Assembly (NCBI RefSeq): GCF_035046485.1
Contig: NC_085138.1
Location: 448,609,204 to 448,673,203, forward strand
DNA: 64,000 nt
Reading direction: 5' to 3'
Origin: Aedes albopictus
Lineage: Eukaryota > Arthropoda > Insecta > Diptera > Culicidae
Shown here: positions 1 to 12,493 of the stretch, one piece after another
How positions within the stretch are numbered: position 1 is the first letter of the stretch
How the letters are laid out: each line of letters opens with the position of its first letter
Made by a program: the position numbers and the translations under genes
Notes under the pieces: model-generated
The model's input: the letters and a program-made list of their open reading frames with translations, nothing else
What the model was told of the DNA's origin: nothing
Databases searched by the model: none

Positions 1-1129
1 TTTATTTTCAACTACGGTTAATAAAAACGTCTAAAAATGAGTACTCTTGAACCATATGTTGTGGTTTAAAACAGGAATCCCGATACGACTTTAGGAGCCT
101 ATTGTACTTTTTTCACACAAACCATAAATTTCGCAAACGAGCACTGAGATTTTCGTGTCAAGTTACGCTATTTTGTTCCGTTTTGACCACCAAATACAGT
201 TTCTTACCGATTTTGGCAACACGAGGTGAATTCATGTTGCCAAAATCGGTAAAAACAGTGTTGTTAAAAACGGGTGTTGCCAAAATTGATAAGAAATTGT
301 TGTCAAAATCAACAACCGAAAAGGGTTAAAATCTTGGTTGTCAATTTTATTATGTTTTTGTCTTGTAAAACTCCAATTTTAAGTCAAGATAGGTTATGAA
401 AATTTCATTGAATTAGTGCAGAAATATTGCATCATAACTCTTTTCTTCAGGAATGTATTGAAGTAGGCCGTTTTACTCCAGCGGCGCCTACTAAACCGAT
501 TCCCCCTATGAAGCGACGAAAAGCTGCGTTCGGTGTCGTAACCGCACCGGAGGCAATGCTCGCTGAACGACGTACCTACTCATGAATCATGTAACTATAC
601 TTTTCTCAACCCGAAAAAAACGACTTTTAATTTGATCAATCCCAAGCTCCATTCGGTCATTCCTCCCCCTGGCAAGAGCAAAAGTCAAAAACCTTCCATC
701 CGTTCGAGTGGAAATGGCAATCATTAGAACACCTTCCAAAACCGTGCTTTTCCGCATCCAACTAACCCGAAGCATCGAAGCAGGCCAGCGCCAGAGGCGA
801 GGAAGCATCCACCTCTCCAATGGCAACCTCATTTCGACACCACTAATGGCCAAGTCATCGAACTCTGCTGCTCGTTTGCGCGCGCCCGGGTCGAACGGCG
901 AGCATCGACCACAACAGAGCTATAGCAGGAGAGTTCAACCGAGTAGAACGTTCTACTTCCAGCGAACCGTGAAGCAACCGGCCCGGCAGCATCAAAGTTC
1001 ATTAATTCGAGCTCGAGCAGGCGACCTTATGCTCCACCACCACTGCTCGAAACGCTGCGATAAAAGCTTCAAACCGTCGTCCGTCAGAGCGAGAAGCGCC
1101 CCCCAGGCGTGGAGCTTACGCCCGCTCGC
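1..1129. other. Upstream non-coding region of E75
   Basis: No convincing coding exon is visible on either strand. The short open frames here lack recognisable domains and have no matching splice partners. The stretch contains one near-perfect hairpin (204-252) followed by decayed copies of its arm. By position it is probably E75 intron or promoter-proximal sequence for the isoform that begins at 3428. Confidence 0.5.
204..252. repeat. Inverted repeat, 18 bp arms
   Basis: The arm TTACCGATTTTGGCAACA at 204-221 is followed by a 13 bp spacer and its exact reverse complement at 235-252. Decayed copies of the arm (GTTGCCAAAATTGATAAG) follow within 50 bp. This looks like the core of a small foldback or MITE. 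No clear target duplication was seen. Confidence 0.6.
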
Positions 1130-1170
1130 TATAAGACAGGCTGTGAGTCAGCGAGCGCGCTGTCAGTTTG
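1130..1170 (+). promoter_or_regulatory. Candidate core promoter (TATAAG plus TCAGTT initiator)
   Basis: TATAAG at 1130-1135 is followed by the arthropod-type initiator TCAGTT at 1163-1168. The spacing of about 35 bp is slightly longer than the usual 30. It lies about 2.3 kb upstream of the short-isoform ATG and could serve it through a long 5' leader. This rests on motif matching only. Confidence 0.25.
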
Positions 1171-3427
1171 CCATAAATTCGTAGCAGGCTGTGTGTGCTG
1201 TCAAAAGCGCTCACGAGCAGTCATCGAACGGAGAGAGCGAGAATGAGTGGATCGGAGCGAGCTTTTCGACCACCCAACCAACCAAAGCAACCGTCGACGC
1301 GGGTCTGGCTGCCACAGCCTGCTTCGATTTCGTGTACATACATAGAAGAGAGCGAAGCAAAGCGAGCACCGCAAACATGAAATAAATATAGGGGGTGAAT
1401 CAAGGTTATCACGAGTCAAGGACAGCGTTTTTTTTTTCTATTCACCTCCGCCGTGCCTACTGCGTTCTTCTTCCCGTCTCCGCTTCGTCTCGTTGTTCGT
1501 GCTGCTGTCTGCTTCGAACTTTGGAGGAGGGTGGCGGGCGACGGCGCGGCGGGAAGTAATTTGCCAGAATGTAATGCGATTCCGCTCGAATTTCACAGCC
1601 TGCTGCGTGCGAAGATAATGCACACGCGTAGGCGGAGGGATGACCCCTTATCACGATCGCATTCGCTACATCGAACGGCGTCATTTCCGGCAACGGGGTC
1701 AAGCGATGTCAAGAGGAAACAATGTCGAACCGAACTCATGTAATCAATCGATGGAGGAAGATGGTTCTGGTTGGTACCGGAAAGAAAACCTCCAATCAAG
1801 AACACCACCGTCAACAAGGTGGTAGAAGGCAGCGCGCGCGGTACGTGCTGGTGTAAAAATAAACCACTCGGCCCCGCGCGCTAATATGTAGGTATACATG
1901 AGGAGAGGGCATATACCTACGTGTGTCTGTGCCTCTATGGTGGTTGGTTGCCGATGGTAACATTCAATTCGGATAAGTTCAAGGCCAACTATAACGACAC
2001 TCTCGCCACCACACACCGCCAAGCAAGCGGCGAGGAGACTCCAGATGCGCAAAAATGTGTGCGCGCCAGCCGCCGTCGTGGAGAGTGATTGAGAGCAAAC
2101 ACGTGAGTGACAACAAGCACTTCAAGAAGCTACGTACCACCAATCTTCCTGATCTACTTCGGAGCGGAAGAAGCACGGGAAGGTATACGGTAGCGAGCGA
2201 CGTTCGACATTGGTTCCAGGGTCAGTGGATTCGTTGAATGGCTTCAACGCGGTGGTCGATGTCTTCTTCCTTGGATAAAGTGAGTTACCTCGAGCGCTGA
2301 TGGTGGTAGAAGAAGAGCGTGAGCTTTGGGTTGTTGCTTGGGGCTTTTCCGCATGTTGTATATCGTGTCTCTCTGCGGGCAGTTGCTTCTATGTAGCAGT
2401 GAGCGAGCGGGGAGTTCGAGTGCCGAGTATCGCGCTTCGACGAGGGCTCTTTGGGTGTTCAGTAAGGCAGGACGGAGCTTTACAGTTAGTCCGTTGATGT
2501 CGGTGGTCGCATTTTAGCAGTCACTCCTCCGGTGGATAGTAGTGCGCTTGCAAGTTGATCGAAGTTGTGGAAACGTGATCGCGCGGATCGCGATCTCGAT
2601 CGATCGATCTCTCCACCGCTGTCTTGCTTCTCGCCGTCAAGGACAACAGGAAGCAACATATTCAAGGGTACAAATTTCGGAGCCAAAAACGGTGTACGCA
2701 GGGAGTTTTTGGGGCGTTCGAGGAAGAGTGTTTAATGTGTGATCTCAATCCGTGTGACGTATGGGTAACCGTCTAGTTGCTCTGATATGATAAGGCAATC
2801 GAATCTCTGGAAGCAATCTGTGTTTGTAAGATAAATAGTTGCATGGAAGCAGCAAAAACGTGTCTCCAGGTGCTCTACACTCTGTGATTAGTGAAGTTAC
2901 AAATGAAAACAAGCTGGGAAAAGCCGACCTACGTAGTGAAAAAAGAAAGATACAACCAGCGCTCGAAGAGAGAGTGCACGAGGAAAAAGCAGAGCAGTGA
3001 AAACAAGTAGGCTCTGCAGCGCACACGGCGGCTAGTGAAAGTGTGCTGGTTGGTTGCTTTGGTTGGCTGACTGGCATGGGTTACTGTGACTAGAGAGTGT
3101 GCCGCATAAATCTCGCTCCTTCGTCGCTGTTGCCGCGCGCTCTGCTGGATGGATCGGAATTGGAAACGCAATTTGACGTGTATGACGACGGTGAAAATCA
3201 ATTTCCAAGTGAAACAATATGAAAAGCACAAGATTGCAAAAAACGTCGACATAATCCTGTTCCGAGTGCACTAGTTCGATATCAAGAAGTAATCCGCAAG
3301 AAGAGAAAGGTGTACCTACACAGTTTGATATAAATCTCATCAAGAAAAGAAGCAAAGAAATAGCAGTGAAATCAGTACCAAAGAAAAAGTTCCAATTTTT
3401 GACGCAAAGAATTCTACAAGTTGCAAC
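1171..3427 (+). other. E75: Probable 5' leader / promoter region of the E75 short isoform
   Basis: No coding domains are visible. The last several hundred bases before the ATG at 3428 are A-rich with many short GTGAAA and AAGAAA runs, which is typical of insect 5' leaders. The start context CAACATGA is good for initiation. The transcription start cannot be fixed from sequence. Confidence 0.4.
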
Positions 3428-3491
3428 ATGAGCGAAGAACTACCAATATTGAAGGGCATCCTGAAGGGAGTTGTCTCCTACCACAATGCAC
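3428..3491 (+). CDS. E75: E75 alternative first coding exon (short isoform)
   Basis: Twenty-one codons plus one base precede the donor C|GTAGGT. The leftover C joins CG at 6069 to give CCG (Pro), reading SYHNAP-VRFGRVP. The peptide contains no cysteine-rich finger, so this isoform should not bind DNA by itself. Confidence 0.88.
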
Positions 3492-6400
3492 GTAGGTTGA
3501 AGAGAACTTACTTTTCCGCTTATCATTCCATATCACACACAGGTTACAGGGCGCATTCTTCTCATCCCGCATTCCCATAATCCCATCCCGACCACCCCCG
3601 CATATCATCGGAACGCGCGCGTGAGTGGCGGCAAATGGCTTCCTTTCTGCCAGGCCACCCACAATCCATCGACCCAGCACTTGACCTCTCGTTAGTGTGC
3701 GAATAATTGTGATCTTTGACCTTGATTCTGGCAACGCCAACGCCACGCTTGCTCGCTTGCTCGCTTCCCATCCTACCGAATTCGAAGCATCCAAGCAGGC
3801 CATCATCAGGGTTTTTTTTACCGCGTGAGCAAAAGAGAACAACCGAGAGCCATCACTCACTCACTCGTCGCAGAGCCGTCTTCGCAGTTCGCTGGCTGAT
3901 GGAGTTGCAGAGAAAGCGGTTGATGGAAAGGTTGCTTCCAGCTATGACATTTTTGAGGAATAGTGAAATATGCGTGCATATTTCAGTACACATTTTTGAC
4001 TTACGAAACGTCAAACAGAACACTTTGACATTTCATGGACGGCCATTAGAATAGCCCTTTCCTATAAGATTTCTACATTTGAATGAGAAAGTTTCAATGA
4101 GAGGTCAAGTTTTTTGTATGTTCTTTTCATATCAAGCTCCTTCGATTGAAACTTCAGATTTCATTAAACTGCGTTAATTAAAACTATTGATAGACGATTT
4201 TCGAAAACGACATCATTGAAACTCCCAGACATCAACTGTCAGACGAAACAGCAATTATCTCTTGATCGTTTCACTGATTAAATTTTCCCCACAATCTTCT
4301 CAGTTCGCCAATTTCGTTCCGCAGTGCAGAAACGCGTCACGCCGTCGCCTACTTTTCCCTCTGCTCCACATGCGTACGCACCTTTATTTTGCATGCCGCA
4401 TGTGCGTAGCCTACTATTCTACAACCGCGTCGTGCGTCGTGCAGACAGACGAAAGTGAAACAAGGAAGCGCAGCATGCCACTCTCACCTTCGGTTCACCG
4501 CTCGCATCTACGATGCAGCATCATGGCACACCTTGATCGATCAATCGTTCAGACGCCGCCACAGCCGCAGCAGTCGTTGAGACCTTCTAACTCGCAGTCA
4601 AAATAAAGGCCAAATCTGTTTGTATTTTCGCTTTTCCTCCTTTCTCTCTTGGTCTTCTTTCTGCTGCGCTGTGTGCGGCGAGCGTGCAGCGTTGTTTGTA
4701 ATTTCTCTATTAATCACATAGCCTCATTTCACTCGCATCAATTCGACCGATGACGACGCGGACGCCGCGACCCCCTTCTCTTCCGGTGGACGCTTTACGG
4801 CGCAGCGCAGACAAGTTCCGAATTTGAAGCTCCTCCTCCTCTTCGCTGCTGCGTCTTGTTTTCGTTCGATCGTTTTCTCGCGAGCCTCCTCGGCCTCACG
4901 CATCAGCTGAGTCGCTCGGATAGCGTCGCCGCGTGAAAGTAACACACTTTTCCATTTATTTATCTTGGCCTCCGTCCTCTCGCTCTTTCTCTTCTCACGC
5001 TCTTTCTTCGATTGGCCCGACAAACGTGCCTGCTTGCTTGGTTGGTCGGTTGGCTTATTTTGGGCTAGTATCTTTTCACTTTCCACTGTGCACCCTGTTT
5101 CGCACGATTAAAGGGGGGCTCGCGCCGTCGTCTTCGATAAAAGAAAGTGAATTTCAAGCCCCTCCCGCCCTCCTTGATTTGCACCTGGTGCAGCGGCAGC
5201 AGCACCAGCAGTCGACGAGGTGTCCAAAAATTCCACCCAGTCTTCGAGGCAAAAAAGTGAAAAGCAACCGTCGCTGCCGCGAGAAGGTCATTAAACCAGA
5301 GTGCGCTTTCGATTTTTTTTTTTTCGGGGATCGCGTCTTCCGTGTTCAATGGGGGTCGTTCAACCTACGCGCGCCATTGTCGCGGCACCTCGCTGTACCG
5401 ACTCTCGCTTGCGCACGCTTTTAGTAGGTCATTCGGTGGGCTTTCGCTCGCTCGATGCTCGATTGACACGGAACTGACTGACTTAACTAGGTTATAAAGA
5501 GCGCACCATGAACGCGACCTCGTGGTTCGTTCGCTTCTTTTGCGCCGTCCGTCTGACAGCAGCAGGCCACGACACCTTTATTCGGTCGATTCGGTCTCCT
5601 CGTGCTCTCAATGGAAGGCCATGACGCCGTCATCCTTCACGATCACAGCTTGCTGCGTTCAAGCTCGAGCTCGTTCGTGTTCTGGAGGACGCTTCCGAGA
5701 CCCGATTCGGAAGAACCAAAGCCGTGAGCAGGGTTAACCCTTTCACCACTTTGCGCGCTGTCCGTGTTGCCATGAAACTGCCATAGGCTTCCTTGTTGTG
5801 TTTTTTCTGTGAGTGGCGGACGGCTTTATGATTTTTGAATGAGTCATGTGGTTGACGGTCAGGGCTGGCTTCGATCGTCTGGCTGACTGGAGGATTCATG
5901 GTCTACTGCGCGATCAGGTGCTGCGGCCGTTTGTTACCGATCGACATTTGATACTCTTTTTCGGTTTGTGGGAAGTGGGTCATCGACTACCGCCGGGTGA
6001 AAGATGTCGTTTAACAGTGGAAATATTGAATTTTAACATTTTCTCGTCTTTTTTCTTTCTCATTACAGCGGTCAGGTTTGGTCGGGTGCCGAAGCGCGAA
6101 AAGGCCCGCATTCTGGCGGCCATGCAGCAAAGCACGCAGAACCGAGGGAACCAGCGGGCGCTGGCCACCGAGCTGGACGATCAGCCCCGTTTGCTGGCAG
6201 CCGTGCTGCGAGCGCACATGGACACGTGTGAGTTCACGCGTGAGAAGGTCACCTCGATGCGGCAACGTGCCCGCGAGTGTCCGACCTACTCGATGCCTAC
6301 TCTGGTAAGTTGAATTTTGGAATCATACGTCACAATTCGGTACAGTAAAGTCGCTTATCCACATCTCGTCACGGCGACCATCTGGGTAGCCATGAAAGTC

Positions 6401-9400
6401 ACTGTTTACCTCTCAGTTCAATAACTGGATAATGAGATGTGGAGGGTCGGCTGTACCTGCGCCATTAATTGCCACGCAAATCGCCAAACGACGTCGTTCT
6501 CAGCATTTCGAACATAAAATTTCGATTTCCGGGCGGTTCTAGCCGACTTCCAAGGGCGCCGCCGTCGCCATTTGCGAAAAAAAAAAACATATTTTCAAGG
6601 TCATCTTTCGCGCGAATAAGCTTGTCGTCACTTCCTCGTATCAGAATCAAGCTCCCGTTCATACGCCACTACCACCGACTAGAAGTAGATATGTATCTCG
6701 ATCTGAGCCGAGCTGAGCGACTTAGTTTACGCTCCCCCCGACAGAGTACAGCGGTAGTAGTAACAACAACACTCAGCCGCCGTCCATCCAGCACAGTCGT
6801 AGTCGTTGCTATTGACCTTGAAGACGAGTAGGGTATAGCAACAGAGCAATACAGGCCGCCGTTCTCGGCGATTTTTGCCGAGTGTACGGAAGCATGTTGC
6901 ATCGCCGAAATCGCCGTAATCGAAGGGTGCCATGCCGCCGCAGCCGCCGAGGCGATAAACGCTCGAATCGAAACAACGCGTCATGGCCTACCTTGCAGGG
7001 TGCGTGAGTCCGTTCGTTGACTGACTACCGCGTAGCCATAAGCAAGCACACACGTTTGCGATTAGATTGCCTCCACGTGCGCGCCGCCGTCGCTTGCTGT
7101 GATTTGCGTCGATTGCAAGCAAGTGTTTTGCGCGTTTTATTGCCTATAATCGAGCGACACGGGTACTAATACAACGAAAGCGGCACATTCCCGTGCACAC
7201 AGCCATACCAGACAGATAATGCGGAAATAAATTTAGCGAGCGCTAGAATATACGGTTATAGGACCTTGAGCTGCATGTTGAATGACTAGTGCGGCCGCCT
7301 GCTAATTTAAAAACACGTCGCCGCCACCGTTCTCTCGGATGCATGGACGGATGATCGAAGCAGGCACAGGAGGAGGAAGAGAATGCAAGCAAACTGAGCG
7401 CACCACTACTAGCTACCTGGATGACGATGCGATGCGGCCATATTGCGAGTGAGGGGGTAAAATGCCACAGGCAGGCTGGGCTAACCGCTTGCTAACTAAC
7501 TGCACCAACTAAGGTTAGGTTAGGCTCGGTTCTATTATATCGAGTGACGTCAACATTGCAGTTGAATGTCAACTTGAAGTTCGTACCGGGGGTTCATGAG
7601 CGGTCGTCGATCGGTCGACCGGATGGCGTTGCACAATTAGCTTTGCTTGAAAGGTCTTATTTTTGGCACCGACGAAGCGAAACTTTTTGTGAAGGTGTCT
7701 TATTTGGGATGGTTTTTAGTTGGATCATTGATCATTGTATTTGTTGGGATAAACTTATTTTAGTCACTTTACTACTAACAGTTGGTCTCAAAATGAATCG
7801 CAAAACATACAACAAAACATTGACACCTCGAGAAGGCTTCTATTTTGGGCATTTTCTCGCTTAAAATTAGCGTTTTTTCTTTCGTACGCGGTGAGATACG
7901 TAAATCATTTAGCCGTGTACAAAAGTTCACGTCAATTGGTTTAAAATTGACTGAGTTATGGCGAAAAAGTTCCCGAAATACCAGCCACTGCCCAAGAGGT
8001 TCGGCACCCTACTCATATCCATGCATCATCGTTCGTCTAGTAATTCAAAAACAAGTAATGCATGACAAACCTGTTCCTCGAATCGTTTCCGTAACTTATC
8101 CTTCCTTTCAATTCAAAACACAAACACATTTTTCTTCCAAACATGTTTTTCCATCACGAAAGCTAACCAACAAACTGACGTTTACATTTTGAATCCTGAC
8201 CAGATGACTATGACTACTATGATTGAAACTTTCTCTACAACGACGTTCTTCACAAAGCATATCTCTACTCTTTGATAGATTGGCTTATGTCATTGTTTCT
8301 CAAACAGGAGACGTCAAGTAATTCTGGAGTTCGATTTGATAAGGTCGTAAGTGACAAAATTACGCAAATCGAGCTTTTGTTTTGATGTTTTTAAGAATTA
8401 CAACAAACTTTGAAGCAATTTCTATTGTTGGGCAGCGCCCATCGATGAGTTTTCGAAGAAGCGAAGAGCCCAGTTGATCTCCCCCTAGCTACAAAACCCG
8501 AAAAAAGCTCAGTCTCAAATGCGAACAAATGCGGCCAAGTTCATTGTCCTTCCGAGAACGAGGCATGCACACGAGAATACACTCTTCTCATCCGCATGGT
8601 AATCATTTCGCGCGCGTCTCTAGTTTATTGGCTTCCCCTTCGACTCTCGGCTTCGTTCGACTGCAGACAGGTTTGAGGCCAAATAAATTATAAAAGAAGT
8701 CGCGTCTGCCCGAAGAAGATCCCCATCAGGAGGGAAGAAGCGCTCCAATAAAGATGAGCTCCTCCAAAAAAAGAAGCAAAACCAAGCAGAAGGAAGCCAA
8801 ACGCCGCGTCGATACGCTTCTGCTGCTGCTGTTGCCGAAACCTTGAACCCAGTTCGTCGACCTTGGCGTGGTATGTTATAGCGAGCGCGCTGCTGCTCGT
8901 TGCGAGCGCAAAGCAAACATCTATACACGGCAGGCAGCGGAGTAGCGAAGAAGAAAAGAACATTTTGCTCGTTTGCTGATGCCAAGCGAGCTCTGCCTAC
9001 GTGCGAGGACGACGTCATATCGATCCACCACTACCACCAGTCAGTGGGCACCACAGCCATACAGCAGAATGGGGGATCATTCACTCATTCGCTCATACCA
9101 CCACCACCAACCCAGTAGGCCGTGCGGAATCGTGTGGAAGCATTCTTAAAACCAAAAAAAATAAAACAGAATGATCTACCTAGGAGTGATTGGAGCTTTC
9201 TCGTAGAAATTTAAGAATTTTTAAGAGTTCAGTCGGGTTTAACTATAATGTTTGTTCAACGAGCTGTGTCGATTGTCATATGTCTTGAAAATTGATTTTT
9301 GAACCTGAAATTCTAGCTTTTCGTTACAACTTTGTTGTACGAGATAAGAAAAAAAAAAAAAAACAAATCGTACATTGTATGGCGTGCGTGTGTGATGTTT

Positions 9401-12400
9401 GACGATATAGCTCGTGTGACGAACGTTCACATCGCAGCAGGCCTCGCCAACCGCGCCTCGTGTTGATAATTAATCAACGTCGTCATACAAAACAACAACA
9501 AAGAGTGCCTTGACAAAACCACTCGCGCTGTATCTAGTAGCCATAACACCACGCAGCAACGGTTCCGTACCCTCCAGATAAAGGTCAAGCCCGTCGCGCG
9601 CTCGTATTCTCGTCGTCGACCACCACAAGAACAACTTTTGCGCGACTGGAAACTGGAATGGGAAGTTCTAAATTTTTTATCAACGCTGTCCGACGACGAC
9701 GATGACTACGACGTCGGGGTTGGCCTTGAAATGTCCGAAAATAGTTTTGCGAATAGGAATACACCTCGCACACTCTCACATACAGCCACACATAAAGCTC
9801 ATTCCCAACCAGTAGTCGTATATCAATAATTTTTCAAGGTCAGGATGAGGAAGCATTTTTCCCAATCCCAGCCCCGACCCGACCCGACTCGACTCCGACT
9901 ACGATGAGCGGCCAAAGAGCAAGAGCAACGCTCGAGCACTCATTTTCCCCTTTCATCAAAAGGGTTCGTGAGTTCCTCTGACCGCTGCTGATTCCAAGAA
10001 CACGTCACGAAGGGCTACTGTGATTTATAGCTCTCGCTGGCGCACAACAAAGGGCGACACGTGGAGTACTAGATTGATTGCCCTATAGCCGCCTGCCGCC
10101 TGGCTACTTGGATGAGGAAGCGTTGTGAGAATGCTTCCGCGTGCGATTTGCGTAGGCGAGCGTTCGCGTGCGCTGCGCGCGCTTTTTTCTAGCTTCTAGC
10201 AATCGAAAGACGACGCGTGGCGATGATCCGTGGTTCCGCGTTTTTTTGTTCATTTCCAAACCTCAGACAAAATAATAACGACGGTTTTTTTTTCTCTCTT
10301 TTGTTTCCCTTGCAGGCATGTCCGCTGAACCCGGCGCCGGAGCTCCAATCGGAACAGGAGTTTAGCCAACGGTTCGCGCACGTAATTCGTGGCGTGATCG
10401 ACTTCGCCGGCATGATCCCCGGCTTCCAGATGCTGACCCAGGATGATAAGTTCACGCTGTTGAAGGCCGGTCTGTTCGATGCGCTGTTTGTGCGTCTGAT
10501 TTGCATGTTCGATTCGCAGATCAACTCGATCATCTGCCTGAACGGTCAGGTGATGCGCCGCGATACGATTCAGAACGGTGCGAATGCCCGTTTCCTGGTC
10601 GATTCGACGTTCAACTTTGCCGAACGGATGAACTCGATGAATCTGACGGACGCGGAAATCGGTCTGTTCTGTGCCATTGTGTTGATCACGCCCGACCGAC
10701 CGGGCCTGCGGAACGTGGAGTTGATCGAACGCATGTACTCCAAGCTGAAGGCCTGCCTGCAGTCGATCGTATCGCAGAACCGGCCCGACAAGCCCGAGTT
10801 CATGCAGGAACTGCTGCGAACACTACCGGATCTGCGTACGCTCAGCACGTTGCACACGGAGAAGCTGGTAGTGTTCCGGACGGAGCACAAGGAGCTCCTG
10901 CGGCAGCACATGTGGAACGCTGAAGAAGATCTCGCAAAGAGTCCCAGCTCGAACACGTGGAGCTGCGATGGCAACAATGTCGAGGATGTGGCCAAGAGTC
11001 CGATGAGCTCGGTATCCAGTACGGAATCGGCGGAAACAACCTCGGACTACTCGCATATTCCTTCCTCGTTGAGCGCTTCGGCGCCTCTGCTGGCCGCTAC
11101 CCTGTCCGGTCAGTGCCCCATTCGCCATCGGGCAAGCAGCGGTTCGTCCGCCGAGGATGATATCATTGGAGGAACGGCCCATCTGGCACAGAACGGCTTG
11201 ACCATTACACCGGTGATCCGATCGGTTGGAACACATCACGTCCGGTACCGGAAGCTAGACTCTCCCACCGATTCCGGTATCGAATCCGGCAATGAAAAGC
11301 ACGACCACAAACCAGTCAGCAGTGGATCGTCTTCTTGCTCAAGTCCCCGATCTTCTCTGGAGGATCAATCGGACGACAAGCGTCACATCGTGGAGAATAT
11401 GCCGGTCCTCAAGCGAGTGCTCCAGGCGCCTCCACTGTACGATACCAACAGCCTAATGGATGAAGCGTACAAGCCGCACAAGAAGTTCCGTGCAATGCGT
11501 CATCGAGAGAGTGAAGCCGAGCCTGCTCCTAGTTCATCGTCGTCCTCTACAATCACTCTGTCATCACATTCACCGAAACCATCGTCTAGCTCGTCGCCCT
11601 CGTCGGTGGTATCGTCCCACAGTAGCAGTATGGGAGCGGGTCAGTCTCCTCCGCAGCAGCCTCTATCGCAGCTTCATATGCATTTAACCCGACCGTTGAA
11701 TCAGTCACCACACCAAAGCCTTCACCACCATCATCACCATCACCACGCGGGGACTCCTCCAGCGAGCCACCATCAATCGTCTTCCCTGTCCAGCACCCAC
11801 TCGGTGTTGGCCAAATCCCTCATGGAGCAACCCACGATGACCCCGGAACAGATGAAACGGTCCGACATCATCCACAACTACATCATGCGAGAGTCGCAAC
11901 AATCTCAGCACCACCCGGAAGCGCAGAGCTCGTACCGGAGTGGCCTCCTAGTTTGCAGCCCACGATCCTCATCAGTCTCTCCGCTGACCTCCAGCAGTAG
12001 CAGTAGCAGTAACTCATCCTCCTCCGGCAGTGGTTGTCCCTTCTCAGCAGCCAATGGCGCCGGAAGCCGGTGGCAAAGTGGTCCAACCAGCGTAATCACC
12101 ACCACCCGCCAGCAAACTCCTTCCCCATCGCTCAATTCCACCGGAAGTGCCGACACTTCCTCCTCTTCCAGTGCTGCCAGCAGCAGTACTAGCATCCGCT
12201 ACTTCCAGTCACCACATTCGACATCGATCTCCCCACCGGTGGCCGTCATGGCCCAGCAAGCCAGCAGCACCACCACCGGATCCATTGGTTCCCCTCAGTC
12301 CGTGGTGACGGCACCCTCTCCCTCCCCTCGCCTCATCGAGCTTCAAGTGGACATCGCTGGCGGTTCCGCTTCCTCCGGTACCACCGATGCCCCTCTGAAC

Positions 12401-12493
12401 CTGTCGAAAAAATCCCCCTCGCCCTCTCCAGCACGCCACCAATCCACCTCCTCCTCCACAGCCACCATCCACAAGGTGCTACTGGAAGCGTAA
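3428..12493 (+). CDS. E75: Ecdysone-induced nuclear receptor E75, short isoform (3 coding exons)
   Basis: Exons 3428-3491, 6069-6304 and 10316-12493 join to 825 codons plus stop. E75 (Eip75B, NR1D/Rev-erb group) is an ecdysone primary-response nuclear receptor. Its ligand-binding domain is known to bind heme, and it represses through partners such as HR3. Exon 1 encodes MSEELPILKGILKG and replaces both zinc fingers. Exon 2 gives the hinge (VRFGRVPKREKARILAAM). Exon 3 gives the ligand-binding domain (about residues 105-300) and a Ser/His-rich F-region to the end. The introns are GT-AG and the phases match (1, then 0). The exon 1 sequence resembles the E75D-type start known in flies and moths. 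Zinc-finger isoforms would splice upstream exons into 6069. The F-region holds an eight-His run near residue 570 and PLNLS near 793, a CtBP-type motif. The C-terminus is HKVLLEA. Confidence 0.95.
3492..6068 (+). other. E75: E75 intron 1
   Basis: A 2,577 bp intron with donor GTAGGT and acceptor ATTACAG. I found no zinc-finger-coding exon in it on either strand. A TATAAAG at 5493-5499 lacks a convincing initiator downstream, so it was not called a promoter. Confidence 0.75.
6069..6304 (+). CDS. E75: E75 hinge exon shared by isoforms
   Basis: The exon begins CG GTC and ends CTG|GTAAGT, with 78 full codons. It encodes the conserved post-DBD segment VRFGRVPKREKARILAAM through CPTYSMPTL. The first split codon becomes Pro after the short-isoform exon. 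It would become Ala after an upstream exon ending in G, as in the SRDAVRFGR junction of zinc-finger isoforms (inference from family sequence). Confidence 0.93.
6305..10315 (+). other. E75: E75 intron 2
   Basis: A 4,011 bp intron with donor GTAAGT and a polypyrimidine tract ending TTGCAG. It contains homopolymer runs and GC-rich patches but no open frame with a recognisable domain. I see no clear mobile element with defined ends here, unlike the regions to the right. Confidence 0.8.
10316..12493 (+). CDS. E75: E75 terminal coding exon: ligand-binding domain and F-region
   Basis: A single 2,175 nt coding stretch (725 codons) plus TAA at 12491-12493. The first third is the ligand-binding domain, starting ACPLNPAPELQ and including IPGFQMLTQDDKFTLLKAG and LICMFD. 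The remainder is low-complexity with long Ser runs and eight His codons at 11724-11747. Islands conserved in E75 proteins appear within it, such as RYRKLDSPTDSGIESGNEK and LQAPPLYDTNSLMDEAYKP. PLNLSKKS lies near the C-terminus. Confidence 0.95.
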   Translation, partial: ACPLNPAPELQSEQEFSQRFAHVIRGVIDFAGMIPGFQMLTQDDKFTLLKAGLFDALFVRLICMFDSQINSIICLNGQVMRRDTIQNGANARFLVDSTFNFAERMNSMNLTDAEIGLFCAIVLITPDRPGLRNVELIERMYSKLKACLQSIVSQNRPDKPEFMQELLRTLPDLRTLSTLHTEKLVVFRTEHKELLRQHMWNAEEDLAKSPSSNTWSCDGNNVEDVAKSPMSSVSSTESAETTSDYSHIPSSLSASAPLLAATLSGQCPIRHRASSGSSAEDDIIGGTAHLAQNGLTITPVIRSVGTHHVRYRKLDSPTDSGIESGNEKHDHKPVSSGSSSCSSPRSSLEDQSDDKRHIVENMPVLKRVLQAPPLYDTNSLMDEAYKPHKKFRAMRHRESEAEPAPSSSSSSTITLSSHSPKPSSSSSPSSVVSSHSSSMGAGQSPPQQPLSQLHMHLTRPLNQSPHQSLHHHHHHHHAGTPPASHHQSSSLSSTHSVLAKSLMEQPTMTPEQMKRSDIIHNYIMRESQQSQHHPEAQSSYRSGLLVCSPRSSSVSPLTSSSSSSSNSSSSGSGCPFSAANGAGSRWQSGPTSVITTTRQQTPSPSLNSTGSADTSSSSSAASSSTSIRYFQSPHSTSISPPVAVMAQQASSTTTGSIGSPQSVVTAPSPSPRLIELQVDIAGGSASSGTTDAPLNLSKKSPSPSPARHQSTSSSTATIHKVLLEA

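Noticed and set aside
5493..5530. TATAAAG box followed by an ATG at 5508 as an E75 isoform start
   Set aside because: The frame ends after about 40 codons, does not lead to a donor in a suitable phase and shows no E75 N-terminal similarity.
7544..7864. 106-codon + strand frame in E75 intron 2
   Set aside because: No domain, poor codon pattern, no splice sites supporting inclusion.
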